From positions 124,001-188,000 of the forward strand of contig NC_065562.1 in the NCBI RefSeq assembly GCF_022605725.1: 64,000 nucleotides of DNA. The letters are read 5' to 3'. This DNA is from Anthonomus grandis grandis. Its lineage: Eukaryota; Arthropoda; Insecta; Coleoptera; Curculionidae. How positions within the stretch are numbered: the stretch's first letter is position 1; each line of letters starts with the position of its first letter. The position numbers were made by a program, and so were the translations under genes. The notes beneath the pieces are model-generated. The model did no database searches and had not been told where the DNA came from. It was given only the letters and a program-made list of their open reading frames with translations. Below are positions 44,501 through 55,042 of this stretch, piece by piece.

Positions 44501-45464
44501 AGGCAGATAAAGAAGTTCAAAAAATCTAGCCCTATTTATTCTCCAGAGCAATATGCCTGCATAATAAGATCTGTTAAAAAAAAAACAGCTCCAGCATATA
44601 CCGTCAATGAACTATCGTTTTCTGATATATACGATATTAAATCTTTAGCTACAAATATGTTTATTAATTTTCCAAAAGACTTTAAATTTCCAGAAATAAA
44701 AGAAATGCGATTAGACAGAGAGCACCCTTTGACCTTATCTTATAAATACTCGTTTAAAGAATCCGATTTTAGATCTGTAGAGGTAATAACTCGAAAAAAG
44801 ATAAATACAAAAAAAATTACATTAAAAAGGGCTTACATGAAAAAAGTAGGTATAAGTGACTCTAAAAAAAAGGGCTTGCTTTCATTAATTGAGCGAAGAA
44901 AATGCGTCCCAATGTATTATTTAGATTTTTATAAAAATTTATAATACCTACTCAAAAGTAGTATACATTTAGCAAGAGTAATGTTATTTTTTAAGTTTTT
45001 TATAATTGGTTTGTTTTTCATTTTTTGTTTACTAGTTTTAAGTAAAATTATATTTTTAAGTTGAACAAACTATTAAACATAGGAACAATTTATACTAATT
45101 ATAAGCCACTGTAAAAAATGTGTTGCAAAATAAAAAATTTGGAAATGCTAATGTTTTTTTTTATATGAAAAAGAGTTACATTTTTGTTTATACCGATTTT
45201 TTACTCAACATTAATACCAAAACACAATTACATTTTATTCAAGAAAGTTATATTTACCTACTATTTAAATCAATATGGCACAATAAAGTGCTTACATTAA
45301 GAAGGATTTTCTGTTCTACAATACTTAAAGAAATGGCCAAAGTTTGGTTAACAAACGACTATTCGTTAAGAAATAACAAATCTGTAAAGTTTTCCTAATA
45401 TTTCAAATGGCATTTCCCAAAAAAGTAGTTTTTTGAACTGTAACGCTATTCTTCCGCATGAACG
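41525..45464 (+). mobile_element. Sola-like DNA transposon inside the integrase gene
   Basis: Ends are inverted: CGTTCATGCGGAAGAA at 41525-41540 is complementary to TTCTTCCGCATGAACG at 45449-45464, with similarity extending about 9 bases further (GAGAGTTAC versus TAGCGTTAC). ATAT lies directly outside each end, giving a 4-bp target duplication. Removing one copy restores an uninterrupted integrase reading register. The single gene is a multi-exon transposase. The 4-bp duplication and transposase type suggest superfamily Sola, from memory; this name is tentative. Confidence 0.85.
42204..44944 (+). pseudogene. Transposase of the Sola-like element, four exons, two breaks
   Basis: Predicted exons 42204-42345, 42493-42612, 42815-42931 and 43021-44944. 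All introns are GT..AG and the phases agree, giving one open frame into exon 4 (DQHFKESSSG). The N-terminus is acidic and serine-rich. Breaks are a frame change at about 43199-43212 and a TGA at 43436-43438. The conserved part has a cysteine cluster (CEERCKLKCSLKI), RVCKFFFINTLAI, a second cysteine pair CELCLQY, VVVYDLQAVLPCP (candidate first catalytic Asp), FYSDNCAGQNKN (about 44340-44375) and GHGQSEGDSMHSIIERQI, the DDD/E-type core. Proteins with DNCAGQN blocks are widespread and repetitive in insect genomes. Confidence 0.8.
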
Positions 45465-45575
45465 ATATTTAGTCGAGAAAATACTTTCCAAAAGAAGAAA
45501 TCAGGTATATGTAAAATGGTTAGGATTTGATGATTCTCATAATAGTTGGATTAATGTATCTAATTTTAAAAGTTA
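45465..45575 (+). pseudogene. Maverick integrase chromodomain, 3' remnant
   Basis: After the transposon end, YLVEKILSKRRNQVYVKWLGF and DDSHNSWINVSNF run to a stop at 45573-45575. This is a chromodomain, the usual C-terminus of Maverick integrases, and follows directly the fragment ending at 41524. Confidence 0.85.
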
Positions 45576-46489
45576 AACGTTTTAAGATATGTAATAAATC
45601 ATAAGATTTAATATGTTTAAATTTGAGCTTTTATTAGAAATATTATTATAAAAATATCATTTTTAATATATTAATTAAATTTGGTATTATAATTTTCTTA
45701 ATCAGTAAATAAAATACGTTTCCTTTTTTTTTGATACTAAAACCTATAATATCCCGGAAACTTCAAGTTTTTCTAGTTTATTTTTGGTTTTCCTGTTTAT
45801 TGAAAAATATTTTAAATTAATAAAAATAGGTTAAATTATATATTTATATTAATTAATAATGGATCAATCAGCTTACATAATTTGTGGTTTTTTCTTTACT
45901 TATTTTAAATGATATATTAATTAATAATAAATTATTCGAGTTACATAATTTGCGGTTTTCAGCACTTTTGAATCTTTTAAAAACGCATAGTCGTAGCATA
46001 CTGAAGTCACTTCTTTTTTTTTTGTTCTCTGTACCATATCAAAGCATTATAAATATGTTTAGTGATTATTCCAGTGAAGGTAAATCAAGTGTTGATTTAG
46101 TTTATGAACGCGACTCTAAGCCAACGATTGGCTTTTCAAAAATATGCATTCAAGAATCTTTTATTCAAGATCAACATGGTGAAAAATTATGCCATTTTTA
46201 TTTTAATCTTTTTATTTTCTCAGCTCATTATTTTAATGAAGAAATGGATTATGGTGTGTTATGGTAATAATAATTAATAAATAAAATTTCGTACGTCTAT
46301 GTGTGTTTTATCGATAGCTAATGAGTATAAATTAGAAAGATCGACTTTCTTTATTCCAGTTCGAACTTAGTCCTTACTCACAACAATTTACCTCTGTATT
46401 TACAAACAAAAAAAAAGTTTTTTTTTTTTAAATGGAAAGAATTTACAGTTTTGCCCGTTGCGATTTCAAACCAAAGATTAACGCTACTG
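45576..46489 (+). other. AT-rich stretch with one possible small ORF
   Basis: An open frame at 45884-46267 contains, from the internal ATG near 46054, MFSDYSSEGKSSVDLVYERD and FSKICIQESFIQDQHGEK, which has coding-like composition. It may be a small Maverick gene but is not recognised. The rest is AT-rich non-coding sequence with poly-T and poly-A runs, including 46407-46430. Confidence 0.3.
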
Positions 46490-46496
46490 ATATGAT

Positions 46497-46698
46497 TTGA
46501 ATCAGTGGTATGAAGTCAAAGGAATACGCAAGATCAAAACCTCGTTCGGAGATTCACTTATAGTGGAACTGATCGATTCAGTTTTATTTTTACCAAGACG
46601 ATTGAATGCAGTTATAACTAAATCAGTAATAGACGAGCTCATGAGCGATAAAGGTTGTTTCATACGGTTCATTGGACAAAAGCAAGTGGGGACTAATA
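46497..46698 (+). pseudogene. Conserved Maverick-associated ORF split by a mariner
   Basis: NQWYEVKGIRKIKTSFGDSL, VLFLPRRLNAVITKSVIDEL and GCFIRFIGQKQVGT form a compact domain resembling a small protein family (FLPKR-type) that recurs in arthropod virus-like elements. The frame is cut by the mariner at 46699 and resumes at about 48002 (TPANQFEFSKGE). The beginning lies in another frame upstream of 46497 (FARCDFKPKINATD). A nucleic-acid-binding role is only a guess. Confidence 0.45.
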
Positions 46699-47999
46699 AA
46701 GGGTGTTCAGATAGGGACGCTCGATGTTTGAACGGCGCGCGCGCCCAAACCGGTGGGGATACATCTGTCAAATTTTGTGAGGTTATTAAGTTAGTCTTGA
46801 CATTTTATCATGGAGCAGTACACGATTCAACAACGCGTGGAAATTGTGAAAATTTATCATCAAAACAGATGTTCGATTCGTGAAACGTTCCGCGCATTGC
46901 GTCCAATTTATGGTGCGCATGGCCGTCCTGCTGAGTCTACTATTCGACGTCTGCTCAATAAATTTGAGAGAACTGGCTCAGTGGCAGACCAAACAACACC
47001 CGTACGGCAACGAACAGTAAGAACAATCGAGAATATTGCTGCTGTGCGAGAGAGCGTGCGTCAAGACCCGCATCAGTCATTGCGGCGACGTGCACAAGAA
47101 CTTGCCCTTCCAAAGACCTCAACATGGACAATTATGCGTCGAGACTTGAAATTGCACGCGTACAAAATTCAATTGACGCAAGAATTGAAACCGCAAGACC
47201 ATGGACAGCGCCGTACATTTGCCGCATGGGCTCTAGAGCAGTTGCAAGTCGACCCTGCATTTGCACGAAAAATCATCTTCAGCGACGAGGCGCATTTCTG
47301 GATGAACGGGTATGTCAATAAACAGAATTGCCGTATATGGGCTGACCAAAATCCTGAAGTGACTTGCTCAATTGCTATGCATCCTGCTAAAGTGACTGTA
47401 TGGTGCGGTTTCTGGGCTGGCGGCGTAATCGGTCCATATTTTTTTGAGGACGCTATGGGCAACGCGTTACGGTCAATGGAGATCGGTATCGCGCCATGAT
47501 TAATGATTTCCTGTGGCCTCAACTGGACGATATGGATCTAACAGACATCTGGTTCCAGCAGGATGGCGCTACGTGCCACACCGCACGCGCAACGCTAGAT
47601 TTACTGCATGAAAAGTTCAACGGTTTCATTATTTCGCGCGGCGGCGATGTGCACTGGCCACCAAGATCGTGCGATAAAACGCCTTTAGACTTTTTCCTGT
47701 GGGGCTACGTGAAGTCTCAAGTGTATGCGGATAAGCCAGAAACAATTGCAGCATTAAGGGCCAACATCATTCGCGTCCTCGGACAGGTAGACGCTGAAAT
47801 GTGCGGAAAAGTGCTCAAAAATTGGACCATGCGAATGCACGCTGTACAGCGCAGTCGCGGTGGCCATTTAAACGATATAATCTTCCATACATAATGTCGT
47901 CGAATGCTATTTACGATCAATATAGACTTTTAGTGCTGACTTAAATTTTTTTCCTTTTTTTCCATTTTAACTTTCGAGCGTCCTTATTTGAACACCCTT
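46699..47999 (+). mobile_element. mariner-type transposon 2, near complete
   Basis: Inverted ends AAGGGTGTTCAGATAGGGAC (46699 onward) and, on the complement of the right end, AAGGGTGTTCAAATAAGGAC, similar over about 26 bp. TA flanks both sides (46697-46698 and 48000-48001). The element is 1.3 kb and inserted in a Maverick ORF. Its base composition is markedly less AT-rich than its surroundings, indicating a young or recently acquired element. Confidence 0.9.
46810..47894 (+). pseudogene. mariner transposase 2, one frameshift
   Basis: ATG at 46810, N-terminal HTH (YTIQQRVEIVKIYHQNRCSI), LLNKFERTGSVADQ, a second HTH-like region, then IFSDEAHFWMNGYVN (first Asp, about 47277), FQQDGATCHTARATL (second, about 47551) and WPPRSCDKTPLDFFLWGYVK (third, about 47656). 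I count 36 residues between the second and third Asp. The usual SPDLTP block reads SCDKTP here, but the Asp is kept. A single frame change near 47466 separates the halves; otherwise about 345 codons are intact. DDE_3-type cut-and-paste transposase. Confidence 0.9.
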
Positions 48000-48075
48000 T
48001 ACAACACCAGCGAATCAATTTGAATTTTCCAAAGGAGAGTAAAGGCGTAGTAAACTGGTAAACATGGAATAAGAC

Positions 48076-49545
48076 TTGGTAAAGACAACACAGACACTAT
48101 TTAAAATTTCAAAATCTCAACAAGAAATCGATACTTTTTTAAAACTTAATAAAAGGAATGAAGTTATAATACTTCAAAAATTGCATAGTACAGATTTATC
48201 AGTTGGAGAAAAAAGTAAATTAGAAAACATTTTGGCATTACTAAAATCATTAAGCAAGCAAATTAAAAGGAAACAAACTTCAGGTCAAGGTATAGGACCT
48301 AGTACCAGTACCAGTAACAGTACAAATACCAGTTCAAACTCGCCATCAGCTACCTATAAACTTCCTTCAACCGGAGATGAGGATTATAAGTATTTCGTTT
48401 CGTGCAACAAGGAAATACTTAAAGTCGACTCTATCGATGAGATCATCAAACAACTTTTTGAAACTATTCTAACGAAATCTGAAGAATTTCAACATCGAGG
48501 ATCTGGTTGGAAATATGTTGGTACGTCATTCCTTTTAGTTTGTATTAATAAGTTTTCTCCTCTTAATGGTGCCACATACATTGCTTTACCCTCTTGGCTC
48601 GAAAGCAAAGGTTTAATTAATATAAAAAATAATGATAAAAGATGTTTTGTTTGGAGTATTTTAGCTCATTTATATCCTGTGGATGTAGATAAGGAAAATG
48701 TGTTATCTTATTCTCAATCAGTTCATGATATTTTAAATTTACGCGATATAGAAATGCCAGTAAAAATCTCAGAAATTTCAAAATTTGAAAATCAAAATCC
48801 TGATATTTCTATAAATGTTTTTGGTATAGATAGTTCTTCTAAGTCAATAATTGGACCTTTATATCATACAAAACAAGTTAAGCCACACCATATATATTTA
48901 CTTTATTTTAAAAGTAACTCAAACAGTAAAAATGGTCATTATTGCTTTATTTCTGATCTTTCAAAACTGATATGTAGTCAGGTAAATAAAGCTAAAAGAA
49001 AAATATTTGTATGTGATCTTTGTTTAAATCATTTTTACTCTAAAAATAAGTTTGAAATTCATAAAAAAAATTGTTCACTTTTTGATGCTGTTAAAATAAC
49101 TGTTCCGGATCATAAAAACAATATTTTAAAATTTAATTCTTTCAAAGCTCTTTTAAATAAGCCTTTTGTAATTTATTCTGATTTTGAATGTTTTGCTATT
49201 CCTATAGATTACACGTTACCAAATCCATTATTATCGTTTACCACAGCTTATCAAAAACATGAACTTTACAGTGTAGCATATTATATTGTCTGTTCATTTA
49301 ATGAAAACTTTAATAAATTTAATTTATATAGAGGAGAAAATGTCTCTGAATGGTTTATCGAAAATATTCAAAATGAATGTGCGAATATTCAAAGTATATT
49401 AAAAGAAACTTTCTCTTGCCATAAAAAGGTAAATTCTATAACGGAGGAGCAGGAAGCCGAATTTCAACGAACAAGTTCGTCATCATGACCACTATACAGG
49501 AAAATATATAGCTTGTATTTGTAATACTCTAATACTGTTTATTTC
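48076..49545 (+). pseudogene. Maverick DNA polymerase B, N-terminal part
   Basis: GSGWKYVGTSFLLVCINKF, KRCFVWSILAHLYPVDVDKE and ISEISKFENQNPDISINVFG match the N-terminal extension of protein-primed Maverick PolB. A C2H2-type finger (CDLCLNHFYSKNKFEIHKKNC, about 49012-49074) and the exonuclease I motif FVIYSDFECFA (about 49165) follow. The frame stops at 49488, and the next block HHDHYTGKYIACICN is in another frame (about 49485-49535). The rest of the exonuclease and the whole polymerase domain are absent from the window. It would replicate the linear element genome. Confidence 0.85.
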
Positions 49546-49763
49546 CGCGAAACGTGTATGTTATATTTATGTAAACTCTTCGCGTACTTTTAAATTGCAA
49601 AATCGTACTTTCGGACTAGAAAAATCCTCGGAAACACCGGGTCTCCGCGCTGGCCGGGCGGCGCCGCGGTTTTATTTGTTTATATCAGACTTTAATACTT
49701 CAGTTCGTGTTTAATTTAATGTTTTCTCCTAGTTCGGCTTGTAGTTAATACCAGAGTGTAAAT
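49546..49763. other. Junction segment with a GC-rich patch
   Basis: Between the PolB break and the THAP ORF. Positions 49615-49670 are GC-rich (CTGGCCGGGCGGCGCCGCGG), contrasting with flanking DNA. Probably the 5' terminal/leader region of the P-like element. I could not identify its inverted terminus. Confidence 0.4.
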
Positions 49764-52718
49764 ATGCCTCAAAAGTGTTGTGTTCCGGGTTGTAACGGAA
49801 ACTATAAAAACGGACCTAAAGTGCATGTCTTCGGTTTTCCTAAGGATATAAATCTAAGGCGAAAATGGGTAAAAGCCATACACAGAAATGACTTTGAGCC
49901 CACAAACAACACCAAAGTATGTGAAGCTCATTTTCCTGAAGGTAGTATAATAAAGAGTACTCAAGTTCAAGATTCCAACACAGGTAAAATTTTTACAATA
50001 GAATTACTAAAACCACGGCTAAAAGAAGACTGTACACCATCTATTTTTTTAAATTGCCCTAGTTATTTGTCAAAAACTATAAAAATACGGCCAAGTAAAG
50101 ATGAAAGGTTTAAAAATATTGACGAGTTGACTTTAGCAAAAGCCCTTGAATTAAGCAAAATTGACTTTGGCGAGCATGAGAAACAAAATAATTTTGACAG
50201 TTTTGAAGAGGTTATTGAAAAATTTTCTGCTTTTAAACTACCGAAAGATTGGTTTACTGCTCACAGTGAGTCTCAAGACAGCAAAAAGCTAACAATTTTT
50301 AAAATTGAATACACTCCTGGTCCATGCATTAATTGGGCAATTGTTTTTAATTTTAATTTAAATGTTGAAACTTTTTTATATAGCGAGCCAGTTTGTGTTT
50401 TAACATCAAAATTTAAAACTCCATATACTTCCCATAGTTTAGATGATTTATATGCAATACTTGAAGCAATAGACCTTACTATTATTACCCTGCCTTTGGA
50501 GGAAAATGTTACCAATAATGACAACCCCGATTGTGACTTAAATCCAAATACTGCTACCAAGACTGCTACCAATACCCTTGGCAATACTATTCTCGATCAT
50601 GTCAAACCATCAAATCACATAAATAAAATGAAACCTGTGTTCGATTTTGTGTCAAACATACTAAAAAGTTTTAAAAACATTGAAGACAACAAAATAGTGC
50701 ATGCTTTAGATTTTATTTGTGAACAATTAGCTTTGCTCTCAACTGCAAAGGAAAGGTACAGATATTCAAGTAGTACAATAATTTTGACTTCTATAATCTA
50801 TACTATTAGTCCTCATGCATACAAGTATTTAAGAGATTATGGATCCCTAATTTTACCACATCCTCAAACTATAATGGGTATTTGTAACAAAGACATGACC
50901 GATCCCCACATAGATGAAAAAAAAATGTTTTTAACTTATGCGCGAAATGTGTTTAGTTTACTAAAGGATAATGAGAGATTTGTGACACTACTTTTTGATG
51001 AAATTCATATTGACCCTTACATGGACTATCAAGGCGGTAATATCACTAGAACATCAGTCAATAATAAGTCTCTAGCTTCCTCGGCATTTACTTTTATGAT
51101 TACAAGTGTGTGTTCCAGCTTTAAGGAAGTAGTTCACATAGCTCCCATCTCCAAAATTACATCAGACATACTTCATAATTTTATTAGGACAATTATTGAA
51201 AATTTAGAGGAGATTGAGTACATAGTTTTTTATGTTATAAGTGATAATAATGCCATTAATGGGAAAGCCATGAGTCATTTTTCAACTACAGACCAACTTA
51301 GCATTGTTTATCCTCATCCTATAGATAATCAGAGACCATTATTTTACCTATTTTACACAGTTCACTTACTTAAATGTGTATTTAATAATTGGCTTAACTC
51401 TAAACCAGACCAAAAATTTTATTTTCCTGATTTTGACACTTCGAAGAAAAAATGTGCTTCTTTTTCTGCAATTAAAAAATTACATGAATTGGAGTATGAT
51501 AAGCTTTTAAAGTTTGGCTATTCTTTAAACCAAAAAGCATTGTTTCCCTCATCTTTAGAAAGACAGAATGTTAAACTCTCTTTAAAAATTTTTAATTCTT
51601 TCGTAGTAGAAGCATTAAAGCATTTTGGTAGCCGTATACCATTTGCTGAAGATACTGCTGATTTTGTCCACATAATAACAACATGGTGGAAAAGTGTGAA
51701 TGTCAAAACCCCATTCAAAGGCAAACATAAATGAGACATATTTCAAGAACCAATTGTTAAAAAACCACTCACTTATATTGACATAGATCCCAAGATTGAA
51801 TTCTTGAAGAAAAATTATTAAGCTGGCTTGATACTTGCCAACCTAGTAATTTTTTTAAAACTTACTCGACAAACAAGAACTGCTTTCATCCATAGTGTTT
51901 ATGGACTGCTCGAAATTACCAAATTCTGTTTTACGGAACTTAACATGAATTATGTACTTTTAGGGAAATTCCAAACAGATCCTCTTGAAGATAGGTTTGG
52001 TAAATATAGACAAATGGCAGGCGATCATTATCACATCTCTGTACGACAGTTATATGAGACAGAAAAGAGACTTAGAATTCAATCTATATTAACACTTCAG
52101 TCTCGCAGTTTTGGCCCTATTAATATTAATAAGTTCTATGAGCTTCCCGATTATGACCTAGATGATAATTGCTCTCCAGAAGACTTTTCCCAAGTTCAAA
52201 CTTTGTTGTCCCAAATTTCAGTAAATGATGATCATTTTCAGAGCATCGAGGACATATTGCCATTAATTACGTATTTAGGTGGTTATTGTTGCTATGTTAC
52301 AATCAAAAAGCTAAAATGTGACAGCTGTAAAGGAAAACTGGTATATAATGAACAATTTATCGTTGAAGACAATTTTGACCTAATTAATAAATTAAATCGT
52401 GGAGGACTGTTATATCCCCAAGACCAAGTTTTAAATATTGTATCTTTGACTTACATAATTTTTAACAGATTAATAAATGAATTTGAGGACATATTTTTAC
52501 AAACCTATAACAAAAGACAGTTCATGTGTCAGTTAATTTTGAAATATTCTATTGCACAAAAACATGTATTACATTTTGATGGATGCACTAGCCATAATGC
52601 AATAGATGTTTTAAAGATAATTATTAAAAGTATATCCAATACACTTTTAAAAAATTATTGCACTAAGAATAATGATCAATTAAAAAAACAAGTGAAAAAA
52701 GAAAACTGGATACCCTAA
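49764..52718 (+). pseudogene. P-element/THAP9-like transposase 2, two to three breaks
   Basis: ATG at 49764. The N-terminal THAP C2CH finger shows CCVPGCNGNYK, FGFPKDINLRRKWVKAI and VCEAHFPEGS within about 60 residues. Then a leucine-rich helix, LSTAKERYRYSSSTIILTSI, VTLLFDEIHIDPYMDYQGG (first catalytic region, about 50987), and FVHIITTWWKSVNVKTPFKG to TGA at 51732-51734. After another stop and a frame change (51735-51850) the C-terminal part resumes: NYVLLGKFQTDPLEDRFGKY RQMAG (about 51948-52020), diagnostic of P/THAP9 transposases. The first 656 codons are open. It follows directly on the broken Maverick polymerase. Confidence 0.85.
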
Positions 52719-53340
52719 CGAAGTAGGCTATATAATATACCAACCACTAACACTACTAATTAAAATATAATAGTTCTTTATTAAGTTTATTTTAACTTTA
52801 AATAGTCTACTTACAAAAAACATATAAAATATATATTTGAATCTAAAGACTATGTAGGTCCTAGAAAATTAATTTAGTTCTTTATCCAATTGATTTACTT
52901 TAAATGATTCTAATTAATATGACATTCCTGATTATGAGAGTTTTTTTCAAATTTTCTTAATTATGACAAGGTGTGGAATAGTTCAATATATGTATTTATG
53001 TGTATATAATAACATTTTTTACTACTTGATGGTATGAAAAAATGATTATAAATACCTAAATACATATGTTGAATTTTGGTGCAGATGTAGGGGAGTTGGG
53101 AGTCTGATGCATTTAATATTACACCATAATATTTAACCTGACATTCAACCAGAACTAAAACATATCTTTGAATGTTTCCTGAACTCTATTCTATTCCTAG
53201 CATTTTTTAAAATAAGTCAAATATTGAGATATTAGCATATGAAATCCCTTGGTTTTTAAAAATCGGTGGCCCACATCGACGACGTCACGCGCCAAGCACT
53301 AAGGCCTTGTCTTTGAGTGGGTGTTGCAACACCGCATTCA
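52719..53340. other. Non-coding AT-rich spacer
   Basis: No gene seen. Probably contains the 3' end of the P-like element, whose terminus was not identified. At 53284-53297 a CRE-like GACGTCAC is followed by GCGCCAAG. Confidence 0.45.
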
Positions 53341-53341
53341 A

Positions 53342-53600
53342 CCTCATTTGCATATCAACGACCCTCATTTGCATATCAACCATCCACATTTCCACACATC
53401 CACATTCTTATCTTCCCGCCAAAATTCTTCCCGCCAAAATTCTGACAATCAGGGCGCTACGCACCTCCCCGCACCCCATTCCCCCCACCAATCACAGCCT
53501 TCCATTCGATATTGACTCCGCCCACTTGCCCCCCACCACTACCCAGCTTTCATAAGCTCCGTCCCCTTTTTTACTCCACCGGAAGTACATAAGAATTACA
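53342..53600 (+). promoter_or_regulatory. Promoter-like cluster: tandem octamers, E2F-like sites, CCAAT
   Basis: Two ATTTGCAT octamers (53346-53353, 53367-53374) lie in a 21-bp tandem unit. Two exact 15-bp copies of CTTCCCGCCAAAATT (53412-53426, 53427-53441) each match the E2F consensus. CCAATCAC follows at about 53489, CCGCCC near 53519 and CCGGAAGT near 53579. The block is C-rich on the plus strand in otherwise AT-rich DNA. Such clusters mark cell-cycle promoters. No ORF follows directly, but a donor-like TTG|GTAAGT occurs at about 53757-53765, possibly ending a non-coding first exon. Confidence 0.5.
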
Positions 53601-54187
53601 TGGGGACACGTCATAGCCACCCGCGTTTTTACACTACTGTGTGCTATAAAGTACAAAAACATTATTATATTTTGTGCTGTTTTTGTTTGTTATTCTCTGT
53701 GAATTAATTTGTTATTCTCCGTGACTTGATAATATTGGCTGAAAAAAATTTCAGGTTGGTAAGTAGATTGAAGTAATTATTGTTCTGGTAAAGTAATGAA
53801 AGATAACTTATTGATTGGCGGCGATTACTATAATAGTAGCTTCTGTTGTGATTGCTTATGAAATGGTAGTTGAGGTAGTTCCCTTAAATGTTACCCGGCA
53901 GCAAAACTATAAGCAGCTCAAATTACCGGAAACCCACTAACGTTTTGGCGGCGTAAACCTTATTATCTTACACATGTATAATAGATAAATCGCGTGCCAA
54001 AACAAAACTGGGACTGCAAAATCTAATTTCTCCTGGTCTATTAGAATATTAGGTATGTTTTGATGTTGTCAAATTTAATTTAAGCCATATTTTCGTTACT
54101 ATCTAGCGGCTCTGCGTAGAATGATCTCCTTTATTAAATTGCCTATTGCCTATTGTACATTCGTTAGAGTTCGACCCGGCTGAGCCC

Positions 54188-54211
54188 GGCGGTATATATA
54201 TTGTGACGTCA
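54188..54211 (+). promoter_or_regulatory. TATA-like run next to a palindromic CRE
   Basis: GGCGGTATATATATTG followed by TGACGTCA at 54204-54211. A second perfect TGACGTCA lies at 54738-54745. Suggestive of promoter elements, not proven. The 54.2-55.0 kb stretch holds no supported ORF other than a 63-codon one (54448-54639) that I do not credit. Confidence 0.3.
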
Positions 54212-55029
54212 GACTGTTGATAAAATCGAAGGTTTTTACTATTACATTCACTTCGAAAAAATTAAAATATTGGTTTGACAAATGACAATGATATTTCTCA
54301 TGAATTGTTTTTTTCTATTTCGGTAAACCATAAAATATACATATACAGATGCCTTTTTACGTATTATTAAATAAAAATATTTTGAAATAGGATAAATTCT
54401 ATAAATTCTTGTGTGCTTTTTAGCTTTTTCAGCTTATATTTAATTGTATGGATATTAAATTAAAAAGGAGAGATTTAATGGAACCACTCAATTGCTATTT
54501 TTCAGTTGTGCTTTTGTTGATAGAAAATCAGTTTAGATCAGCCTTATACACTAAATTCTATAGACCTTCTAAACTAAATATGCACTATTATTATTATTAT
54601 GTTTTGCAAATTAATGCCACATTAATTCATAATAAATAAAAAACTGTCAAAACAGTGTCAATTCAATTGTGTAACAACAACTGAACCGCTTATAAAAACT
54701 CGACCACGCCAGATTGCGCTTCAAGCATTTTTAAGTGTGACGTCATTAAGTTTGTTCCAACCAAGAATCTCAAACCGATTTCAAACAATTTACAAATCGT
54801 CCTCAATGCGCATGTCCGTCAATCAACGTTTCTCTGATCAATTTCAAACAAGGTTGGAACACCTGACAATTTGCTCGCTGTTTGCAGCACGCCTGATATT
54901 AGACTTATTAGAGTGACATTTGACACAAAACAAAACAGCAAAATCTTCAATTCAACCTCACCGTGTCATATTTGTTTTGTTTCTGGTTTTTGCTTTGAAT
55001 TATTTTATGTTTTGCTTTGACTATTTAAA

Positions 55030-55042
55030 ATGAACCGAGAAG
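55030..55042 (+). CDS. Possible very short first coding exon
   Basis: ATGAACCGAGAAG is followed by GTAAGTTAA, a near-consensus donor (GT at 55043). It encodes only MNRE plus one base. The context (several hundred bases below CRE-like sites, with a moderately conserved look) is compatible with a host gene start, but without a matching acceptor the call is weak. Confidence 0.25.

Larger units (their letters stand above)
34346..49545. mobile_element. Maverick/Polinton (adintovirus-like) element, degraded
   Basis: A coherent Maverick gene set: capsid proteins, adenain-like protease, PLA2-like/core protein, packaging ATPase, DUF8207-type protein, integrase and the N-terminal part of DNA polymerase B. 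Leftward structural genes and rightward ATPase/integrase/polymerase diverge from about 38.05-38.18 kb. Two transposons are nested in it (41525-45464 and 46699-47999). PolB ends abruptly near 49545, and no terminal inverted repeats were found, so both outer limits are approximate. Most genes carry breaks. Confidence 0.9.

Noticed and set aside
44328..44510. Alternative open frame within the Sola-like transposase
   Set aside because: Out-of-frame shadow of the conserved catalytic region.
53307..53555. 82-codon His/Pro/Thr-rich plus-strand frame
   Set aside because: It is the translation of a C-rich promoter-like array with tandem motifs; low complexity and no domain.
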